Assembly: GCA_934045905.1 (NCBI GenBank)
Contig: OW203766.1
Location: 17,168,309-17,232,308 of the forward strand
Source of the DNA: Leuctra nigra
Lineage: Eukaryota > Arthropoda > Insecta > Plecoptera > Leuctridae
Direction of reading: 5' to 3'
DNA: 64,000 nt
Made by a program: the position numbers and the translations under genes. Numbering within the stretch: position 1 is the first letter of the stretch; every line of letters starts with the position of its first letter. Positions 1-8,315 of the stretch are shown here, one piece after another. The notes beneath the pieces were generated by a model. The model was given only the letters and a program-made list of their open reading frames with translations, was not told the origin of the DNA and did not search any database.

Positions 1-63
1 CTGAAGATGGCTAGTGAATCTAGCTGAAACGTTGCAAATAAAGTATTTCTATTCACGTTTGTC
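1..63 (+). other. Possible hammerhead-ribozyme-like core at the window edge
   Basis: The first bases read CTGAAGA, then a 6-bp stem (GGCTAG paired with CTAGCT, including one G-U pair) closed by TGAAT, then GAAAC. This is the CUGANGA / stem II / GAAA core order of a hammerhead ribozyme. A CGT after GAAA could pair with ACG at about 55-57, followed by T residues at the cleavage position. Stem I cannot be tested because its 5' strand lies outside the window. Similar hairpins also occur in 3' ends of retroelements, and an AATAAA follows shortly. Treat as a candidate only. Confidence 0.25.
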
Positions 64-87
64 TACCCAAAAGTAATTTTAAAATGA

Positions 88-134
88 AATATATATATAT
101 AGCACTGTTCAAGTGTTGACAATTAGTTGATGAA
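88..134 (+). promoter_or_regulatory. AT-rich TATA-like leader before the ATPase gene
   Basis: An alternating AT run at about 90-101 lies some 33 bases before the ATPase start codon. It is the only TATA-like stretch before the gene block and could serve as its promoter. No initiator or conserved viral promoter motif was recognised, so this is weak. Confidence 0.25.
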
Positions 135-821
135 ATGGATCCCTCTTGGAAAGTTCCATTTAGTGCTGTGATCTCGGGGCCCAGTGGGTGTGGGAAAAGT
201 CATTTCATTGCCCGGTTTCTCAAACACCTTGATGCTATGGTGGACAAACCAATAGCAGAAGTTATTTGGTGTTATGCAGAATGGCAAAGTCTGTATGATA
301 ACCTTCAAAAAGAACATTCTATTCGTTTCCATAGAGGTATTATTGACTCTGACGAATTACCTACTAGTTCTAAAGCACGTATAGTAATCATCGATGATCT
401 TCAACGTGAAGCCGATGAACGGGTCACTGATTTGTTTACCAAAGGTGGTCATCATCGCAATCTATGTGTTCTTTTCCTCGTTCAAAATATATTTACTCAA
501 GGAAAAGGTCGAAGAGATATTTCTTTGAACGCACACTATGTTGTCTGTTTTAAGAATCCCCGAGACAGAGCACAAATCATGCATTTATCTAGACAGGTAG
601 CACCGCAAAACTCTAAATTTGTACAGGAAGCGTTTGAAGATGCAACAAGGGAAGCACATGGATATTTACTTTTTGACTTTAAACAAAGTACTGATGAAAT
701 CATGCGCCTGCGCACATCAATTTTTCCTGATGATAAAGAATCATTTGTCTATATTCCAAAGAATTCGAGTATAAAATCGAAATACATGGTGGATTTACAA
801 TCATTCAATCAAAATGTCTGA
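135..821 (+). CDS. DNA-packaging ATPase (A32/IVa2-like, FtsK-HerA group)
   Basis: 228 aa. This is the motor expected to pump the element's DNA into capsids. A clean Walker A (GPSGCGKS) is at residues 15-22 and a Walker B (IVIIDDL) at 83-89. An FTKGGHH motif (101-107) followed by LFLVQN (113-118) fits the sensor region of adenovirus- and Polinton-type packaging ATPases. The length matches the short ATPases of these elements. The ATG at 135 is the first in frame. The end overlaps the next gene by 8 bases, so the two are probably expressed together. The frame is intact and all catalytic motifs are present, so the protein could be functional. Confidence 0.9.
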   Translation: MDPSWKVPFSAVISGPSGCGKSHFIARFLKHLDAMVDKPIAEVIWCYAEWQSLYDNLQKEHSIRFHRGIIDSDELPTSSKARIVIIDDLQREADERVTDLFTKGGHHRNLCVLFLVQNIFTQGKGRRDISLNAHYVVCFKNPRDRAQIMHLSRQVAPQNSKFVQEAFEDATREAHGYLLFDFKQSTDEIMRLRTSIFPDDKESFVYIPKNSSIKSKYMVDLQSFNQNV

Positions 822-1143
822 TACGATGTTGAAGCATAAGGATCTTCTTCGAATGCTTCAAAAGTGTTCGCCGTCCATGCGAAACTCCATTTTAAAAGCA
901 GCCGATTCTGGTCTCATCAAGTCGTTGTGTGAATGCGCACACAATACATTAAAAGGCAATGTTCGTCTGAATCCAAGTCAGAAGTCAAAATTACGTCGAC
1001 ACAAGAACGTCCTTCGTAAGATTATAAAGCGAGGCGAGAATTGGAAGAAGAAGAAGAAACTCTTAATGCAAAAAGGTGGAGCCATCCTTCCTCTCTTACT
1101 TGCGCCCATTCTGTCAAGCATTGTTGGTAGTCTTATGCAATAA
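814..1143 (+). CDS. Small basic protein with hydrophobic C-terminal tail, probable minor virion protein
   Basis: 109 aa. The first two thirds are helical and cysteine-bearing, the middle is very basic (KLRRHK, WKKKKK), and the last 20 residues form a glycine-started hydrophobic tail (GGAILPLLLAPILSSIVGSL). Small genes of this design sit beside the ATPase and integrase in many adintovirus/Polinton elements, where a DNA-binding and membrane-active virion role has been proposed. The membrane role here is inference from composition. The start overlaps the ATPase stop, and the stop shares one base with the next ATG. Confidence 0.7.
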   Translation: MSDTMLKHKDLLRMLQKCSPSMRNSILKAADSGLIKSLCECAHNTLKGNVRLNPSQKSKLRRHKNVLRKIIKRGENWKKKKKLLMQKGGAILPLLLAPILSSIVGSLMQ

Positions 1144-1895
1144 TGGAAAAGACAAGGAAGATGTTACTCATTGATCCAGAGAGTATCAATCGACTGCAGC
1201 AAACGTTTACGAGACCTCTCGCTAGCAACACGTCAACTCTGTCAAACATAGACCAGGATATGGATCAAATTCTCAATTCTAAAACCATGTCTGGTCGGGA
1301 AAAATGGAAACAGTATAACCAAGTTCTTCAGAGATATCTATATTTTGTAAATGATTCGCGAAAACCTTTGGCTATGACAATATCAGACGAGGATGTACAA
1401 CGTTCAAATACTGTTGCTGCTGTCGATGCAACAAATAGGGATCTAGACTCAAAAGATGATCAGGCTTTTGAGCTCATGCGAGAACAAACACTCTCAACTA
1501 TTCCCAACAAGTATCGCAACACTGCATCCCTACTGTATGACAAACTCAAATTTTCTGATTCTATATCATGGGATCGTTTGGGTACCGTCAGTATAAACGG
1601 AAAGAAAATTGTTGGTTCCTCCATCACCGATCTAATTGCCGATTCAATTAGGGACCGTAAAGCTACAAATCCAGAGGGCTGGATGGAGTTTGCCAACATT
1701 CTAACAGACATCAACGTACCATTGGAACTTATAGGCAATTCCCGTCGGAAAGAATTCATTCGTGTACAGCATCGTCAACCGAACACACGAGGCGTTGAAG
1801 CACGGTCTCTGGAAAGTTTCGAAATACCAGCTTTGACAGACACACCGTCACGTAAACGCAAGGTAGCCAAGTGGGAGGCATTCACATTCGAATGA
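1143..1895 (+). CDS. Unknown element protein between the basic protein and the integrase
   Basis: 250 aa, not matched to a named family. Residues 1-70 are Ser/Thr/Asn-rich with a helical segment holding a GREKWKQYNQVL stretch. The middle is mixed alpha/beta and polar. Near the C terminus a PSRKRKVAK cluster looks like a nuclear localisation signal. There are no membrane segments or obvious catalytic motifs. A protein of similar size and position is usual in related elements, so a structural or assembly role is plausible but unproven. It starts on the last base of the previous stop codon and ends in an ATGA overlap with the integrase ATG at 1892, which argues for translation as part of the block. 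Confidence 0.75.
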   Translation: MEKTRKMLLIDPESINRLQQTFTRPLASNTSTLSNIDQDMDQILNSKTMSGREKWKQYNQVLQRYLYFVNDSRKPLAMTISDEDVQRSNTVAAVDATNRDLDSKDDQAFELMREQTLSTIPNKYRNTASLLYDKLKFSDSISWDRLGTVSINGKKIVGSSITDLIADSIRDRKATNPEGWMEFANILTDINVPLELIGNSRRKEFIRVQHRQPNTRGVEARSLESFEIPALTDTPSRKRKVAKWEAFTFE

Positions 1896-2977
1896 ATCAA
1901 AGAAACAAGAGACTACTTGCAAACATCTACCATGATCCTGAACATCCAGCTGGTTATAGAACTGTTGATGCTTTATGGAAAGCAACCAACAAGACTGTTC
2001 CAAAAGCAGAAGTTGAAACGTATTTGCAAACACAGAATGCCTTTACCCTACATAGAAATTTAAGGAAACGGTTTAAACGCAATGTCTATTTGGTGGACAA
2101 CATTGACGATTTATGGCAGGCCGATTTAAATGTCATGGATTCACTGAAACAACACAATGACGGTTTTATTTATCTGTTAACAGTGATTGATGTGTTTAGT
2201 AAAGTAGCGTGGGCTGTCCCACTGAAACGTAAAACGGGTGATGCAGTGACTGAAGCATTCAAGTTTATATTTAAGAAAAGCAAAAGGAAACCTGTAAGCC
2301 TAAATACAGATAAAGGCCGTGAATTTATAAATAAAGTATTTCAAAAGTTTCTCAAAGATAACAATGTCAAATATTATCACACAAATAACCCTGACATCAA
2401 AAGTTCCATAATAGAAAGGTTTAACCGTACACTCAAGACTCGTATGTACCGTTACTTCACAGCTAAAAGTACTCAGCGTTATGTCGATGTACTACCGCAA
2501 CTGTTGAAATCATACAATCATACGGTGCATAGATCAATTCGAATGGCTCCAGTAGATGTGAAGGATGAAAATGTACTCCAGGTGTGGCACAACCTATATG
2601 ATAAACATTTGTCGCTAAAGAAATCTAAACCTAGGCTGATAATTGGTGATCGTGTACGCATAAGTAATGAGAAGTTTCAGTTTGAAAAAGGGTATGTTCA
2701 GAACTGGTCTGAAGAAGTGTTCGTGGTTACACATGTTCTAAGACACAGACAAGTTGTGTATAGAATCAAAGATTTGGAAGATGAGGAGATTGAAGGAACA
2801 TTTTATGAGAAAGAGTTACAAAAAGTTATTATTGATGACAAGACCGAGTATAGAATAGATTATATTGTGGACACAAAGGGTTCGGGTGCTAGAAAGAAAC
2901 TACTCGTCAAGTGGAAAGGTTATAGCAGCAAGTTTAATGATTGGATCCCTGCATCAGAATTGAAACAACATGGATGA
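1892..2977 (+). CDS. Retroviral-type DDE integrase with C-terminal chromodomain
   Basis: 361 aa from the ATG at 1892, chosen because it forms an ATGA overlap with the preceding stop; an in-frame ATG at 1871 would add 7 residues. The rve core carries D78 (WQADLNVMD), D140 (NTDKGREF) and E175 (IIERFNRTL), the catalytic triad. An SH3-like strand region (GDRVRIS) follows. The last 40 residues form a chromodomain (YRIDYIV, LLVKWKGY, FNDWIP), which in related integrases may steer insertion to marked chromatin. The design matches Polinton/adintovirus integrases, including the C. elegans transposon-derived F54H12.3 group. It would join the element to host DNA in the nucleus. The frame and triad are intact. 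Confidence 0.93.
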   Translation: MNQRNKRLLANIYHDPEHPAGYRTVDALWKATNKTVPKAEVETYLQTQNAFTLHRNLRKRFKRNVYLVDNIDDLWQADLNVMDSLKQHNDGFIYLLTVIDVFSKVAWAVPLKRKTGDAVTEAFKFIFKKSKRKPVSLNTDKGREFINKVFQKFLKDNNVKYYHTNNPDIKSSIIERFNRTLKTRMYRYFTAKSTQRYVDVLPQLLKSYNHTVHRSIRMAPVDVKDENVLQVWHNLYDKHLSLKKSKPRLIIGDRVRISNEKFQFEKGYVQNWSEEVFVVTHVLRHRQVVYRIKDLEDEEIEGTFYEKELQKVIIDDKTEYRIDYIVDTKGSGARKKLLVKWKGYSSKFNDWIPASELKQHG

Positions 2978-3731
2978 CTCGTTTTACATGACGCTACCCA
3001 GCAACGTTTCAATGTCTACTTATTCAGGCAATACAACTGCTCGTTATACAACACAGCTAAGAGAACCTGTCAAGTTACACGGCCAGTGGTCTGTTGCACT
3101 CGTAGAGTTTCATTTCCCTCAAACATTCTTTAACGTTGTTGAGGGTCAGAATGAAATTAAAATTTCCTACATGTCGGATAATGTAGCCGTAATTGATTTA
3201 CTCTATGTAAAGCCGGGCTTTTATGCTACCAACAGCAATTTGTTGAAGGCCGTCAATGAGACTTTATCCCCTGTAGGGTATGGCAAGATAAAAATTGATC
3301 CAAACACTAAAAGAGCTCATCTATCTCTAGGTGAAGCTTATATGAAACAATCGGCAGTTAAGTTTTCACCTGAACTGGCCAGACAAATGGGTTATGATCC
3401 TGTGATCAATGCATCCTCTTATACAATGGCAGGCTCTGCTATGAATTTGAGTTGGGGGTCCCCACATCATATTTTCGTCTATTGCGACATCATTGATCCT
3501 CAAATTGTTGGTGATACTGTGTCCCCTCTTTTGAGGATGGTTAATACAAATATTTCAAAGAATGATTTTGGAGACGAGGTTACTGTTTCGTTTCAAACAC
3601 TGCAATACGTTCCAGTACTAAGACGTGAATTTAGTACAGTGGAAATAGATTTAAGGGGCAGCACAGGCGTTCCGATACCATTCCAAACAGGTACGTCTTC
3701 AGTGATGCTTCATTTTAAGCGGCGTTCATAA
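2970..3731 (+). CDS. Penton-like minor capsid protein
   Basis: 253 aa, rich in beta strands, without signal peptide or membrane segment. It opens with FYMTLPSNVSM and continues with TTQLREPVKLHGQWSVALVE, the usual opening of the single-jelly-roll penton protein of Polinton and adintovirus elements, which occupies capsid vertices. It lies between the integrase and core protein genes and overlaps the integrase end by 8 bases; its stop shares a base with the next ATG. The identification rests on sequence style and gene order; a structural model would settle the jelly roll. Confidence 0.8.
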   Translation: MDDSFYMTLPSNVSMSTYSGNTTARYTTQLREPVKLHGQWSVALVEFHFPQTFFNVVEGQNEIKISYMSDNVAVIDLLYVKPGFYATNSNLLKAVNETLSPVGYGKIKIDPNTKRAHLSLGEAYMKQSAVKFSPELARQMGYDPVINASSYTMAGSAMNLSWGSPHHIFVYCDIIDPQIVGDTVSPLLRMVNTNISKNDFGDEVTVSFQTLQYVPVLRREFSTVEIDLRGSTGVPIPFQTGTSSVMLHFKRRS

Positions 3732-4225
3732 TGCACGGACACGACACTAATTTCTACACCAGTTATTATCTGGAACAGGCTGGAAGCGGAATTAATGTAT
3801 TTAGAGGAGCACGTTATCAGAGAGGACACGGAATATCAAGTTTCTTCAAGGGGCTATTCAGAGCAGCATTGCCTTTGTTCAAGAGTGGTGCAAGAGCTGT
3901 TGGTCACGAGGTTTTGAGATCAGGGGCTAATGTTTTAAACGACATTTCAGACAATAAATCTATTAGACAGTCTTTAAGAGAACGCGCTGGTGAGTCTGAA
4001 CGAAACCTCAAGCGTAAAGCCGCAATAAAATTAAGTACCATGACAGGCAATGGGTTAAAAGGACGAAAGCTACGTCGTATTACTCATTCGTCTTTCATAC
4101 CTAAACGAGGCAAGACATCTAGGGAAACAATAAAGAGGAGATTACCTCCGAGGCAGAAGAAGAGAAAGGTTACAAAGAGGAAAGTGTCTATTAAGAAGTT
4201 GAAAGTCCAAGATATATTTGCCTAA
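3731..4225 (+). CDS. Basic core protein with amphipathic N-terminal region (pVI/pX-like)
   Basis: 164 aa. Residues 30-60 hold a glycine-rich, amphipathic stretch (GHGISSFFKGLFRAALPL) resembling the membrane-active or precursor-cleaved segments of adenovirus-type minor proteins. The C-terminal half is strongly basic (LKGRKLRRI, PPRQKKRKVTKRKVSIKK) and would bind DNA. MTGNGLKGRK in the middle could be a site for the element's own protease, since adenain-type enzymes favour G-X/G-G contexts; that is inference. It lies directly before the major capsid gene with one base between stop and the next ATG. Confidence 0.75.
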   Translation: MHGHDTNFYTSYYLEQAGSGINVFRGARYQRGHGISSFFKGLFRAALPLFKSGARAVGHEVLRSGANVLNDISDNKSIRQSLRERAGESERNLKRKAAIKLSTMTGNGLKGRKLRRITHSSFIPKRGKTSRETIKRRLPPRQKKRKVTKRKVSIKKLKVQDIFA

Positions 4226-4226
4226 A

Positions 4227-5531
4227 ATGTCTCTTCTTCATGAAAAATCAGGTAAATCGATCAAAGCTGAAATGGACATTTTTGGATTGCCAGTTACACA
4301 GACAATGATTGAACGTGGAGATTATATCCCGTTCAAACCCATGGCAGCCCTTAACGACAATGCACCTGTTGAGTTTGTTGTACCTGGTAGAGGAGACGAA
4401 TACATTGATCCTGCCCAAACGCTTTATCATATTGAGGCTCAAATCACTATGGCTGATGGAACTAATGTCCCTGCTGACACTGTTGTAGGTCCTGTTAATA
4501 ATTGGCTTCATTCAGCTTGGAGTCAAGTTGACGTTACTCTAAACGACAAACAGCTGTCTCCTCCTACACAGATGTATCCATACAGGGCATACATTGAGAC
4601 TCTTTTACATTATTCAGCTGATGCAAAGGGTTCACATGTCGGTACCAGATTCTGGTACAAGGATCTCGCAGGAAAGATGGATGACTTGTCTCTGAACACT
4701 GGTTTTACCAAAAGAGCTTCTCTTACTGCTAGTAGTAGGACTGTTGATATGATTGGGAACATACACTGCGACTTGTTCAATCAAGAACGTTTTCTAATAA
4801 ACGGAGTTGATATGAAAGTTAAATTCATTCGTAGTAAAGATGCTTTTCAGTTGATGAGCGCCAATACAAACCTAAAAGTGCATATTACTGATGCAACTCT
4901 GTACGTTCGTAAAGTTAAAATTGATCCTGATGTTCTAATTGCCCAAAATCAAGTTCTGCGTTCCAATAAAAATGCAAAATATCCACTTACGAGGGTGGAT
5001 ACGCGAGTTGTCACCATACCTGCTGGATTGCATAGCAAAACTTTGGATAATTTGTTTATGGGCCAAATTCCTACACGTATTGTAATTGGATTTGTCACAA
5101 ATGCAGCGTTCAATGGCTCCTTTACTCGTAATCCGTTCAACTTTCAACACTTTGGAATGAACTTTTTCTGTCTCTACATTGACGGCTTTCAAATTCCTTC
5201 AAAGCCATTTACACCCGATTTCGCAAGCAAACGTTACGTTAGAGAGTACCATTCCCTCTTTTCAGGAACGGGTATTCACTATCACAACGAAGGAAACGAT
5301 ATTACTATGGAAGAGTACCCAAATGGATTTTGTCTCCTGTGTTTTGACTTGACTCCAGATTTGTCTGCCGATTCTGACCATTGGTGCCTTAAGCGCAGCG
5401 GTAGTATAAGAGTGGATGTGAGGTTCAGTACAGCGCTCACAGAGGCCGTTGACTGTATTGTTTACGCTGAATACGACAGCCTGATGGAGATTGATAGTAA
5501 TAGAAACGTTATTATAGACTACAACAACTGA
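4227..5531 (+). CDS. Major capsid protein (hexon-like, double jelly roll)
   Basis: 434 aa from the ATG at 4227, one base after the preceding stop. The sequence matches the style of the Polinton/adintovirus major capsid family that includes C. elegans F54H12.2: VPGRGDEYIDPAQTLYHIE near the N terminus, NWLHSAWSQVDVTLND in the first barrel, then YPYRAYIETLL and FNQERFLINGVDMKV. The protein is beta-rich and about the usual length for this family. It would form the trimeric capsomers of an icosahedral shell with the penton protein upstream. The frame is intact. Established knowledge supports the family; the barrel fold is inferred. Confidence 0.9.
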   Translation: MSLLHEKSGKSIKAEMDIFGLPVTQTMIERGDYIPFKPMAALNDNAPVEFVVPGRGDEYIDPAQTLYHIEAQITMADGTNVPADTVVGPVNNWLHSAWSQVDVTLNDKQLSPPTQMYPYRAYIETLLHYSADAKGSHVGTRFWYKDLAGKMDDLSLNTGFTKRASLTASSRTVDMIGNIHCDLFNQERFLINGVDMKVKFIRSKDAFQLMSANTNLKVHITDATLYVRKVKIDPDVLIAQNQVLRSNKNAKYPLTRVDTRVVTIPAGLHSKTLDNLFMGQIPTRIVIGFVTNAAFNGSFTRNPFNFQHFGMNFFCLYIDGFQIPSKPFTPDFASKRYVREYHSLFSGTGIHYHNEGNDITMEEYPNGFCLLCFDLTPDLSADSDHWCLKRSGSIRVDVRFSTALTEAVDCIVYAEYDSLMEIDSNRNVIIDYNN

Positions 5532-5562
5532 GTTTCAAGTCAGTTCCGATCTGACAGTCGTC

Positions 5563-6330
5563 ATGAGTGCCACGATTGATTTTCAAGCGTTCATGGTTGA
5601 CGGTTGTTTGTATGTGAAGGAGTTGGCCATTATCGATAACAAATCACTCAAGTACAATGATTGGTTATTTACATCTCCTGTAAATTTCAAAGCGGATAAA
5701 ACAAACGTGTGGCTTACCGAAAATTATCATGGGTTAAACCCAAAGTCCGGCGATGTTCCGTACGAAGCTCTTAACGCAATCATTATGGATCATACTCGTC
5801 GGTACAAGATTTTATTCGTGAAAGGTCAGGAAAAGGCCGAATTCATCAGGCGCATCATACATCGACATGTCATTGACTTGGAGTCTATGGGTTGTAGTAA
5901 GCTTCAAAGTCTTGCACATTGTGCAACGCCTTCATCACTTCCAACATGTATGAATCATGGAGGTACAAACAGACACTGTGCTATTCGAAACGTGTTTGTA
6001 CTTGCACGCTGGGTGAAGGGGAACTCTGACATCACCGACCTCACTAAGACGTCCGCACGATTGAAAACATTCAAAAATTTTAAAAGTATCCACGTGACCC
6101 CCGAAGACCTGGCAGCTGCGGGATATTACTACACACAGAAGAGTGATTTGGTCAATTGTCCATTCTGCAATATAGACGTGCATCAATGGGTAGCAGGTGA
6201 CATTCCACGCGACGAACATGTGAGGTGGAGTCCGAGGTGTTCATTCGTAGCAAGAGAACGGCGAGGTATTGACGTGTGCGGATTCGGTCTTTGTGGATTC
6301 AAAAACGAAGGCTTTGACGAAGTCGATTGA
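5563..6330 (+). CDS. Fusion of an unknown N-terminal domain with a BIR (inhibitor of apoptosis) domain
   Basis: 255 aa. Residues 1-155 form an unassigned domain with FMVDGCLYVKELAIID, a HGLNPKSGDVPY segment and LFVKGQEKAEF, a pattern I associate with uncharacterised insect mobile-element proteins. Residues 165-231 are a type BIR domain: RLKTF start, AAAGYYYTQKSDLVNCPFC, then QWVAGDIPRDEHVRWSPRC. The zinc ligands C199, C202, H219 and C226 have the exact C-x2-C-x16-H-x6-C spacing. There is no RING or second BIR. Such a protein could block caspases or bind other BIR clients during infection; this is inference from the family. It lies between the capsid and protease genes in the same block, so it belongs to the element and is not a flanking host gene. 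Confidence 0.85.
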   Translation: MSATIDFQAFMVDGCLYVKELAIIDNKSLKYNDWLFTSPVNFKADKTNVWLTENYHGLNPKSGDVPYEALNAIIMDHTRRYKILFVKGQEKAEFIRRIIHRHVIDLESMGCSKLQSLAHCATPSSLPTCMNHGGTNRHCAIRNVFVLARWVKGNSDITDLTKTSARLKTFKNFKSIHVTPEDLAAAGYYYTQKSDLVNCPFCNIDVHQWVAGDIPRDEHVRWSPRCSFVARERRGIDVCGFGLCGFKNEGFDEVD

Positions 6331-6335
6331 ACATC

Positions 6336-6866
6336 ATGTTTACCTCTGACATCGAGCATGCACTCATCAGCGACATCCACTGCAGACCATACTATAAGGG
6401 TGTATTTGCTGCCGACAACCTGCCTGTATCAACTGTTGGACTCCCAGCTCTCCTAGTTTCAAACACAGATGTCCAGAGGCTTGCTGGATCACATTGGATT
6501 GCCATTTACATTGATTCAAGAGGTCGCGGTGAATTTTTCTGCAGCTACGGAATGAAGCCAGTTGTTCAACATCACATTGATTTTCTTGACCGACAGTGTA
6601 CCTCATGGACTTATAATGATGTGACTCTTCAAAGTATTCAATCAGAAGTGTGTGGAGAATATTGTGTATTGTTTTTAGCCACAAGAGCAAGAGGGTTTCC
6701 AATGTCGTTTTTTATTTCCAAGTATGTGGAACGATCGCCACTTAGAAATGATAGACTAACCAGAAATAAATATTTTAAGAAATTTGGTCACTGTATTAAA
6801 CATTCTGTAAATGACGGTACTGTTAATCAGTGTTGCTGTGCATTGCGCACTTATGTACTAGCATAA
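6336..6866 (+). CDS. Adenain-like cysteine protease (maturation protease)
   Basis: 176 aa from the ATG at 6336. The adenovirus-protease-type catalytic order is visible: H53 in GSHWIAIYID, an acidic residue (D60 or E66), Q99 in LQSIQ and C106 in VCGEYC. The Q to C spacing of seven matches adenain. The family cleaves capsid and core precursors during virion maturation; the core protein upstream is a likely substrate. The C terminus ends with a cysteine cluster (QCCCALR). It is the last gene of the compact block, and a polyadenylation signal follows within 100 bases. Confidence 0.9.
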   Translation: MFTSDIEHALISDIHCRPYYKGVFAADNLPVSTVGLPALLVSNTDVQRLAGSHWIAIYIDSRGRGEFFCSYGMKPVVQHHIDFLDRQCTSWTYNDVTLQSIQSEVCGEYCVLFLATRARGFPMSFFISKYVERSPLRNDRLTRNKYFKKFGHCIKHSVNDGTVNQCCCALRTYVLA

Positions 6867-7061
6867 GATAAATGTATGTTAAATCACTTTATATTTATGT
6901 TCAATATAAAATTATTGTTTTACGGGTATTAAGATGTATTTTCATAATTACAATAAATAGTTTGTTACTTTAATTTCGCATTTGAAATTCATTTCTTCAA
7001 CCAACACATTCCTGACCTACACCCATCCTATTTCTTAAACAACCGTTACTTGAAAACATTC
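6867..7061 (+). terminator. AT-rich 3' flank with polyadenylation signal
   Basis: An AATAAA at 6952-6957 lies about 90 bases after the protease stop and is the likely 3' processing signal for the gene block. The rest of this stretch is AT-rich without an open frame. Confidence 0.5.
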
Positions 7062-7122
7062 AGACCAGCTTGAAACAGTTTGGACCTGCTGAAACATGAT
7101 CGAACCTGATGAAACAGAGGAA
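7062..7122 (+). repeat. Three short iterated boxes before the accessory gene
   Basis: A unit of about 20 bases, roughly GACCTGCTGAAACA, occurs three times in a row (near 7062, 7081 and 7100). The iterations sit 115 to 170 bases before the start codon at 7235, the place for transcription-factor sites or a replication-protein binding cluster. The function is unknown. Confidence 0.45.
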
Positions 7123-7234
7123 CTGTGACGTAAAGAGAAAGTAAATTTACGGTTAGCACAAGCACTACGCGCACAGAGTGGTCAGTCGTGACACAGATCT
7201 TGAACCGTCAAGTATTGTATTCAGTGGCTTCATC

Positions 7235-7918
7235 ATGTGTAGCGAAGAAAAGAGCATTCCTATGGATACGAACGAAAAGGCGACTGCAACAGAAGTTTCG
7301 GGTGTACTGTGTTCGTTTAATTACGTCAACTCATCTAAATCAAAGTTGGTTGTGACTGGTCTCGATGCAAATAACGAGTTCAAGCCCTACATGAAGCTAA
7401 TGTCATCGTCGGGAACAGGCATTGTCCTGGACACCTTGCAGTGGAAGTATCTCGTCTCGGCCATCGCTGACTTGACACCTGGAGTCTTCACGATGAATCC
7501 TGAAGAGGCTGGCGTCCAACAAATACCAGGTTATACCATCAGTGTGCGGAGGTTCGGTGGATCTAATATCTTGTGCATCGAATCAAAGTGCATTCCTGGC
7601 ATGGGTGTGTATTGTGGAAAAGTGACGTGTGAAGAAATACTCAAGAAACGAGCGTTCCTAACATTCATGATGGATCATTGGGAATCCATTTCTGAGAACA
7701 TTGCAAATTGGGTCGAACATGTTCAAATTGCCATCGCAAAGACTCTTGTTAAACAAAGTAAACATGTAGATAAATATTTATTTGTTAACAGTTACGTAAA
7801 CGGTTTACAAAGTGATTTTGTACATAAGCGTACTGAATACGAAATCAGAGTCCTGAGAGAGCTGGGTACTGATTATTTAATTGAAGAGTTTAACAATAAC
7901 TATGAACAGAAATACTAA
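7235..7918 (+). CDS. Accessory protein, possible tandem PC4-like ssDNA-binding fold
   Basis: 227 aa from the ATG at 7235. No close family was recognised. The chain has two halves of similar design: strands at 37-66 (SKLVVTGL, FKPYMKLM, GTGIVLD) then helix with W70 (LQWKYLVSAIADL), and strands at 100-131 (YTISVRRFGG, NILCIESK, YCGKV) then helix with W149 (MMDHWESISENI). Strand-strand-strand followed by a helix starting near a Trp is the layout of the PC4/p15 transcription coactivator and ssDNA-binding fold. That suggests a role in replication or late transcription, as inference only. It has its own upstream region and a separate 3' flank, so it is not part of the compact block. Confidence 0.7.
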   Translation: MCSEEKSIPMDTNEKATATEVSGVLCSFNYVNSSKSKLVVTGLDANNEFKPYMKLMSSSGTGIVLDTLQWKYLVSAIADLTPGVFTMNPEEAGVQQIPGYTISVRRFGGSNILCIESKCIPGMGVYCGKVTCEEILKKRAFLTFMMDHWESISENIANWVEHVQIAIAKTLVKQSKHVDKYLFVNSYVNGLQSDFVHKRTEYEIRVLRELGTDYLIEEFNNNYEQKY

Positions 7919-7938
7919 ACATGTATGGATTTAGTATG

Positions 7939-8315
7939 TGTCTTATTCCTCAATTATATACACCATGATGGTTTTTAAATGAATTCCGTGTGGTTATTTG
8001 TTTCCCTATCATCTCCCGTGTAAAACCATGATTTTAAATCTTGTGATTATTTAAGAGCTTGGCTGATATTTTATAAATTCTATAAGTCATTGCATTCCTC
8101 AACAAGATTCATTCTAAATAGAATTTGTTTTGATGGAACGTTTACTTCATATAAGTCATTGACCAGAATGAAATTAGAATGTAGATCAAGTTACCGCTAT
8201 CTTTCCTGAAAATAGAAATAGAATGTAGAAGAATGCTATGACTTTGAAAATAGAAAGTAGAACACATTCTATTCTGATAATAGAATCCAAGTCGGCCAAT
8301 GACTTTAGTTTCACA
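7939..8315 (+). repeat. 377-bp direct repeat, copy 1
   Basis: This stretch recurs without a difference that I can see at 9290-9666, an offset of 1351 bases. It begins 21 bases after the stop of the 7235-7918 gene. Inside are repeated GAATGTAGA / AATAGAA motifs. Being non-coding and identical, it points to recent duplication or gene conversion. Confidence 0.95.
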
